Made by a program: the position numbers and the translations under genes. This document shows, one piece after another, positions 40,223 through 44,245 of a DNA stretch of 44,245 nt. Origin of the DNA: Marivita sp. (lineage in GTDB: Bacteria > Pseudomonadota > Alphaproteobacteria > Rhodobacterales > Rhodobacteraceae); assembly GCF_017643905.1 (NCBI RefSeq), contig NZ_JAEPMO010000014.1, positions 1 through 44,245 on the forward strand, written 5' to 3'. A model generated the notes under the pieces. The model ran no database searches, was not told the origin of the DNA, and saw only the letters and a program-made list of their open reading frames with translations. Numbering within the stretch: position 1 is the stretch's first letter; every line of letters begins with the position of its first letter.

Positions 40223-40782
40223 TGAGCCGCGATCTTACCGTCGCTTTTGCCACTGCGCTGGCTGATCAAAGCCTTCGACTCGTCATCTTCTTCGAAGGGC
40301 AGTTCGCCACGGGCTGGGTGCGTATCTGGTCGGGGCTGGGAGAGGTCAGTTGGAACGGTCAAAGCTGGGCTGGGGCTGGGTCGCTCTTGGGCCTTGGCTC
40401 GCTCGATGAAACCGGAGAGGTCGTGGCGGGCGGCACGGCGGTGTCGCTGTCCGGCGTGCCACTGGACCTTGTTCAAATGGCGATCGAGGAAGCGCGCCAG
40501 GGCCTGCCCGGACGAATTTGGCTGGGGCTTCTGGCCGAGAATGGCAGCATCATTGCCGATCCGGTTCAGGCCTTTTCGGGCCGGCTCGACGTCCCGGAAA
40601 TCAAGGATGACGCCGACACCTGCACGATCACCATCAGCTATGAAAGCCGGTTGATCGACCTGACCGTGGCGCGAACCTGGCGCTACACCCATGAAAGCCA
40701 GCAGGTCTTGTTCCCGGGCGATCTCGGATTCGAATACGTGACAGCGATCCAGGACCGCGAAATCACCTGGGGGCGTGGATAG
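40222..40782 (+). CDS. Tail-tip hub protein (DUF2163-like)
   Basis: A 186-residue protein (FATALADQSLRLVIFFEGQF, VRIWSGLGEVSWNGQSWAGA, GSLDETGEVVAGGTAVSLSG) resembling DUF2163/L-type baseplate hub proteins. It follows the distal tail-like gene and precedes a peptidase, the order seen in lambda (L, K) and in the Rhodobacter gene transfer agent. Family assignment is moderate. Confidence 0.75.
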   Translation: MSRDLTVAFATALADQSLRLVIFFEGQFATGWVRIWSGLGEVSWNGQSWAGAGSLLGLGSLDETGEVVAGGTAVSLSGVPLDLVQMAIEEARQGLPGRIWLGLLAENGSIIADPVQAFSGRLDVPEIKDDADTCTITISYESRLIDLTVARTWRYTHESQQVLFPGDLGFEYVTAIQDREITWGRG

Positions 40783-40784
40783 AC

Positions 40785-41192
40785 ATGACTCGCGTTGACC
40801 ACTGGGAACGCCTGCTTGCAGCAGCGATCGATACCGCACGGGCAAAGCCTTTCGTTTGGGGCGTTCATGACTGCCCGACCTTCGCTTTTGAGGTCCGCAT
40901 GATACTGACCGGCGGTGAGGACATCGCGGCCCTCTGGCGCGGGCGCTACACCACCGCGCTCGGCGGCGAGCGTGTGATGCGCCGCCTGGGCTGGGCCTCG
41001 CTCGAGGAGATGGGCAGCTCCCTTTTGGGAGAACCACGCCAAGCCGTTCTGCTTGCGCAACGCGGCGACATCGTACTGGCCGATACCGGCCTTGGGTTTG
41101 GCATTTGCAACGGGGCCTCGGCCGTTGGCATGGCGCCGGAGGGCCTCGTGACCGTACCGCTCACCTCTTGCCGGCTTGCCTGGCCCATCTAA
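40785..41192 (+). CDS. DUF6950, NlpC/P60-like tail peptidase
   Basis: A 135-residue protein with the pattern KPFVWGVHDCPTFAFEVRMI, where the Cys is the likely NlpC/P60-type nucleophile, then DIVLADTGLGFGICNGASA. This is the DUF6950 arrangement, comparable with lambda K. It probably cuts peptidoglycan during tail-tip entry. The catalytic His candidate is not certain. Confidence 0.8.
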   Translation: MTRVDHWERLLAAAIDTARAKPFVWGVHDCPTFAFEVRMILTGGEDIAALWRGRYTTALGGERVMRRLGWASLEEMGSSLLGEPRQAVLLAQRGDIVLADTGLGFGICNGASAVGMAPEGLVTVPLTSCRLAWPI

Positions 41193-41207
41193 ATACGGAC
41201 CCAATTC

Positions 41208-43754
41208 ATGCCCTTCATCGTGACAGCCGTCACCGCGATCGCGGGGGCGATCAGCGGCGTACTGGCTGCAGGCGGAATTGGCGCGGCACTCTTGCGGATC
41301 GGCGGGACGCTGCTTCTGTCTTATGCGGCGCAGGCCCTGATGCCGAAACCGCAGACGACGATGCAGCCGCGGACGGTGACGATCCGCGAGCCCGTGGTGC
41401 CGCGCGATCTCGTCTATGGCCGCACCCGCAAGGGCGGGGTCATCGTCTTCCTGCACTCCTCGGGGTCGGACAACAAGTTCCTCGATCTGGTGATCGTGCT
41501 GGCCACGCATCGGGTCAAATCGATCGGGGCCATCTATTTTGAAGGCGAAGTGGCGGTGAATGCCGCCGGGACCGCGCAGGGGCGCTGGGCCGGAAAGGTC
41601 GTTGTCGAAAAGAAACTGGGCGCCGCCAACCAGACCGCCTTCGCGGGCCTGAAATCCGCGCTGCCCGACAAATGGACGGAAAACCATCGGCTGCGGGGCT
41701 GTGCTGCGATCCGGCTGCGCCTCACCTATGATCAGGATGCCTTCCCGGGCGGGATCCCAAACATCACGGTGGATCTGGAGGGCAAGGACGATATCTGGGA
41801 CCCGCGGACGCAAACCGCAGGCTATTCCGAGAACCCCGCCCTCTGCCTTGCCGACTATATGGCCAACACGACCTGGGGCATTGGCGCGCGCATCGGCCAG
41901 CCAGACGGGATCGACGAGATGTCCCTCGTGGAAGCCGCCAATATCTGTGACGAGACCGTCCCACTCGCGGGTGGCGGGTTCGAACCGCGTTACGCCTGCA
42001 ATGGGGTGATCACCCTCTCGGAGGTCCCGAAGACGATCATCGAGGGGATGCTGTCGTCCTTCGCCGGGCGCTGCGCCTTCTCGGGCGGGGCCTGGCGTAT
42101 CCACGCGGGGGCGTGGCGCGCGCCGGATGTCGCGCTGACCTCGGACCATGTCCGCGAAGGCGGGCTGACCTTGGCGACACGCGTCACGATGTCGTCGAAC
42201 TTCAACGGCGTGCGCGGACAGTTCGTCAGCCCCGAGAACGATTGGCAGCCGGATGACTTCCCGGCTTACGCCTCGGATGTTTACCTCGCAGAGGACGGCG
42301 GTGAGCGGAAATGGCGCGATATCTCGCTGCCCTTCACGATCTCTGCCTCGATGGCGCAGCGGCTTGCAAAGATCGAACTTGAACGCGCGCGACGGCAGAT
42401 GACGGTGCGGCTCTCGGGCAAGCTTTCGGCTTGGGCGGCCACCGTCGGAGATGTGGTGACGCTGTCCTACGCCCGCTGGGGCTTTGCCGCCAAACCCTTC
42501 GAGGTGCATGGGGTGAGCCTCGATTTGACGGCCTCGGGCGATGGCGCACTGCTCCTGCCGGAACTGGTCCTGCGCGAGACCTCGCCATTGGTCTATGACT
42601 GGTCGGCGTCCGAGCAGCAGATCTACGCAGCTGCCCCACGGACGGCGCTGCCCAATGCTTACGACATCCCGGCACCCGGCGCACCGCAGGTCACCGAGGA
42701 CCTCTATGTGACGCGGGACGGCGGGGGGCTGAAGGTGCTCGCGAAAATCAGTTGGGAGGCGGCACCTTCCGGGTTTGTCGCGGCCTATCAGCTGCAGGGC
42801 AAACTTTCTGGCGGGGCCGACTGGATCGACTATGGCCGCACCGACGGAACTGCGCTTGAAATTCGCGACATCGCGCCGGGGGCTTGGGCTTTCCGGGTAA
42901 AAGCGATCTCGGTTCTGGGCGTTTCTTCGCCTTGGCAACGGACCGAGGCAGAGATCCTCGGGCTAACTGCCCCGCCAGCACAGCTCGAGAATGTGACGCT
43001 CCAAACGGCCGGCGGCCTTGCGATCCTGAAATGGACCCGCTCGGCCGATCCCGATGTTCGCGTGGGCGGCAACATCGTCATCCGGCATTCCAAGGAAGCG
43101 ACGGCCACCTGGTCCGACAGCTATTCGATGGACCGGGTCTCCGGCAGCGAAGCCATCGCCGTCGTGCCTCTGAAACCTGGCACCTACCTGGTGCGCGCCG
43201 AGGACAGCGGCGGCCGTGCCGGTCCTGAAACCAGGGTCTCAACCAAGGGCGCGCAGGTGCTTGCCTTCTCGACTTTGGACTTCCTGCAGGCTGATCCCGG
43301 CTTCGTCGGCCCGAAATCAGGGCTACAGGTTACGGGTTCGAACCTGACGCTCGCCACGGCGACCGCGAATGGTGTGACGCAGGTCAGCACGATGGACGGC
43401 CAATACGCCTTTGCCGCCGGTCTTGATCTTGGCGCCGTGAAGCGCGTGCGACTGCGCTCGGAAATCGGCGTGGCGGCACTCGCGTTGAATGACCGCATCG
43501 ATGCCCGCACCGCGCTGATGGACACATGGGCCGACTTTGACGGATCGGCCGGTGCAGAAATCGACGTGCTCTTCGAGATCCGCGAGACCGACGACGATCC
43601 GGCCGCATCGCCCAACTGGGGCCCCTGGGGTCGTCTCGACAACCACGAAATCGAAGCCCGCGCGGTAGAGGCGCGGGCGTTTCTCACGACGAAGGATGCG
43701 TCCTACACGCCCATCGTCAGCCAATTGCGGCTCTATGCCGATAAGGTCGCGTAA
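41208..43754 (+). CDS. Central tail tip protein (J-like, host specificity)
   Basis: An 848-residue protein. The N-terminus has a hydrophobic segment (about 5-45) and EPVVPRDLVYGRTRKGGVIV, LIGDGR-equivalent IYFEGEVAVNAAGTAQGR, and the middle region (NICDETVPLAGGGFEPRYAC, VPKTIIEGMLSSFAGRCAFS) matches gpJ-type central fibres. About residues 485-700 look like fibronectin type III domains (PAQLENVTLQTAGGLAILKW). It contacts the receptor. It overlaps the next gene by 1 nt (TAATG). Confidence 0.9.
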   Translation: MPFIVTAVTAIAGAISGVLAAGGIGAALLRIGGTLLLSYAAQALMPKPQTTMQPRTVTIREPVVPRDLVYGRTRKGGVIVFLHSSGSDNKFLDLVIVLATHRVKSIGAIYFEGEVAVNAAGTAQGRWAGKVVVEKKLGAANQTAFAGLKSALPDKWTENHRLRGCAAIRLRLTYDQDAFPGGIPNITVDLEGKDDIWDPRTQTAGYSENPALCLADYMANTTWGIGARIGQPDGIDEMSLVEAANICDETVPLAGGGFEPRYACNGVITLSEVPKTIIEGMLSSFAGRCAFSGGAWRIHAGAWRAPDVALTSDHVREGGLTLATRVTMSSNFNGVRGQFVSPENDWQPDDFPAYASDVYLAEDGGERKWRDISLPFTISASMAQRLAKIELERARRQMTVRLSGKLSAWAATVGDVVTLSYARWGFAAKPFEVHGVSLDLTASGDGALLLPELVLRETSPLVYDWSASEQQIYAAAPRTALPNAYDIPAPGAPQVTEDLYVTRDGGGLKVLAKISWEAAPSGFVAAYQLQGKLSGGADWIDYGRTDGTALEIRDIAPGAWAFRVKAISVLGVSSPWQRTEAEILGLTAPPAQLENVTLQTAGGLAILKWTRSADPDVRVGGNIVIRHSKEATATWSDSYSMDRVSGSEAIAVVPLKPGTYLVRAEDSGGRAGPETRVSTKGAQVLAFSTLDFLQADPGFVGPKSGLQVTGSNLTLATATANGVTQVSTMDGQYAFAAGLDLGAVKRVRLRSEIGVAALALNDRIDARTALMDTWADFDGSAGAEIDVLFEIRETDDDPAASPNWGPWGRLDNHEIEARAVEARAFLTTKDASYTPIVSQLRLYADKVA

Positions 43755-44245
43755 TGCCCCAGACATCCAGCTTCGTGATCGCCAACGACGCGGGCGCGGC
43801 CGTTCGGGCGCGCATCAATGAGGTGATCGCGGCCCTGCAATCGACGAGTGCGGGGGCCTTGGCGCCAACGGCAACCACGGCTGGCATGCTCTGGGTCGAT
43901 ACCTCGGTCTCTCCGCCGGTTCTGCGTCGCCGGAACGCCACGAACACGGGCTGGGACGCGCTTCTCGATGCGGCCGGCAATCTGGCGGGGCTCGCGAACA
44001 CCGCCGTGGCACGCACGAACCTCGGGCTCGGGACCATGGCGACCAAGTCGGCGGCGGATTACGACGCGGCGATCGCGGCGAAGGCTGCGCTCGCTGGCGC
44101 GACCTTCACCGGCGTCGTCACGGCCCCGAACTTCGTCTCCTCGTCTGATATCAGGCTGAAATCCGATGTGGAGACCATCGTCGACGCGATGGCCTTGGTC
44201 AGCGCCTTGCGCGGGGTGCGCTTCACCATGGATGGCAGCCGCCAG
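43754..44245 (+). CDS. Tail fibre with S74 chaperone domain start (partial)
   Basis: The frame is open for 164 codons to the window edge. The N-terminus (MPQTSSFVIANDAGAAVRAR) is a fibre attachment domain, then a collagen-like spacer with AALAGATFTGVVTAPNFVSS. SSDIRLKSDVETIVDAMALV and ALRGVRFTMDG mark the start of an intramolecular chaperone (Peptidase_S74) domain, which self-cleaves after trimerisation. The gene is truncated only by the window. Confidence 0.85.
   Translation, partial: MPQTSSFVIANDAGAAVRARINEVIAALQSTSAGALAPTATTAGMLWVDTSVSPPVLRRRNATNTGWDALLDAAGNLAGLANTAVARTNLGLGTMATKSAADYDAAIAAKAALAGATFTGVVTAPNFVSSSDIRLKSDVETIVDAMALVSALRGVRFTMDGSRQ

Larger units (their letters stand above)
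3584..44245. mobile_element. Lambdoid prophage, left end to beyond window
   Basis: From the tRNA-Met remnant rightwards the window holds integrase, repressor-like regulators, an early replication operon, an accessory restriction-like operon, terminase, head, tail and tail-tip genes in lambda order. Three cargo-type insertions are recognisable: 13794-21752, 23663-26145 (leftward) and 34483-35045 (antisense toxin-antitoxin). No structural gene is visibly broken, so the element may be inducible. Lysis genes and the right attachment site are not in view. The 4 kb between the att remnant and int is longer than usual, so the left end could be composite. Confidence 0.85.

Noticed and set aside
40683-42938. 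751-codon antisense frame over tail genes
   Set aside because: Shadow of the J-like gene; no domain pattern and no ribosome site.
26285-44245. Gene transfer agent cluster instead of a prophage
   Set aside because: Head genes are lambda-type (GpA terminase, gpW, S49 protease, gpD, gpE), and integrase, replication genes and an att remnant are present; only tail-tip order resembles the Rhodobacter GTA.
1-44245. CRISPR array or rRNA genes
   Set aside because: No regularly spaced 25-37-bp repeats with unique spacers and no rRNA-like sequence seen; the iterons at 12296-12490 are coding and too short.

Overview
The window reads as GC-rich alphaproteobacterial DNA, most likely Rhodobacterales (Paracoccus/Rhodobacter/Roseobacter type). 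The support is a phasin gene preceded by two CTGC-N3-GCAG sites of the kind PhaR binds in that group, an alphaproteobacterial tRNA-Met 3' half, and many small families common in Rhodobacterales prophages. It has two parts: a short chromosomal flank (about 1-3583) and a lambdoid prophage that begins at a truncated tRNA-Met (3584-3630) and runs off the right edge.

Left flank: a phasin gene with a PhaR-type promoter, the 3' remnant of a RecD/TraA-type helicase, a large uncharacterised helical protein, a ParDE toxin-antitoxin pair, and a short HTH-like remnant.

Prophage left arm (3.6-11 kb): a nuclease-like gene lies next to the candidate attachment site. It is followed by a three-gene leftward operon (XRE regulator, DUF4258-like protein, unknown) with repeated operators and a Shine-Dalgarno-sequestering hairpin. 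Then come a tyrosine integrase, an unknown gene and a WYL regulator. The integrase and the first early gene share a 29-bp upstream element.

Early region (11-13.7 kb): four of five genes overlap their neighbour by ATGA. They encode a small HTH protein, an unknown, a VRR-NUC nuclease, a DnaT/O-like HTH protein whose coding sequence carries five iteron-like repeats (candidate origin), and an unknown.

Accessory system (13.74-21.75 kb): this is the most striking part. One compact operon encodes a RHH antitoxin, a PIN toxin, an MmeI-like DNA methyltransferase, a PD-(D/E)XK nuclease, an SF2 helicase and a GIY-YIG protein. The toxin stop overlaps the methyltransferase start, and the later genes overlap by 4-8 nt. 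The only promoter-like site I see carries a 17-bp palindrome between -35 and -10, so antitoxin autoregulation may control a restriction-modification-like system. The methyltransferase target-recognition half is visibly AT-richer than its flanks.

Packaging and structure (21.8-44.2 kb): a repeat-rich gap and a terminator precede an orphan ParB-methyltransferase. Seven small leftward genes follow, then a lambda-like late operon: terminase, gpW, portal, S49 protease with a nested in-frame scaffold start, gpD, gpE, connector, DUF6441, U-like, tail tube, G/GT with a canonical A AAA AAC frameshift site, tape measure, tail-tip proteins, and the start of a fibre with an S74-type chaperone domain. A ParE/RHH toxin-antitoxin pair is inserted antisense between two tail genes. 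No lysis genes and no right att site are visible; both would lie beyond the window.
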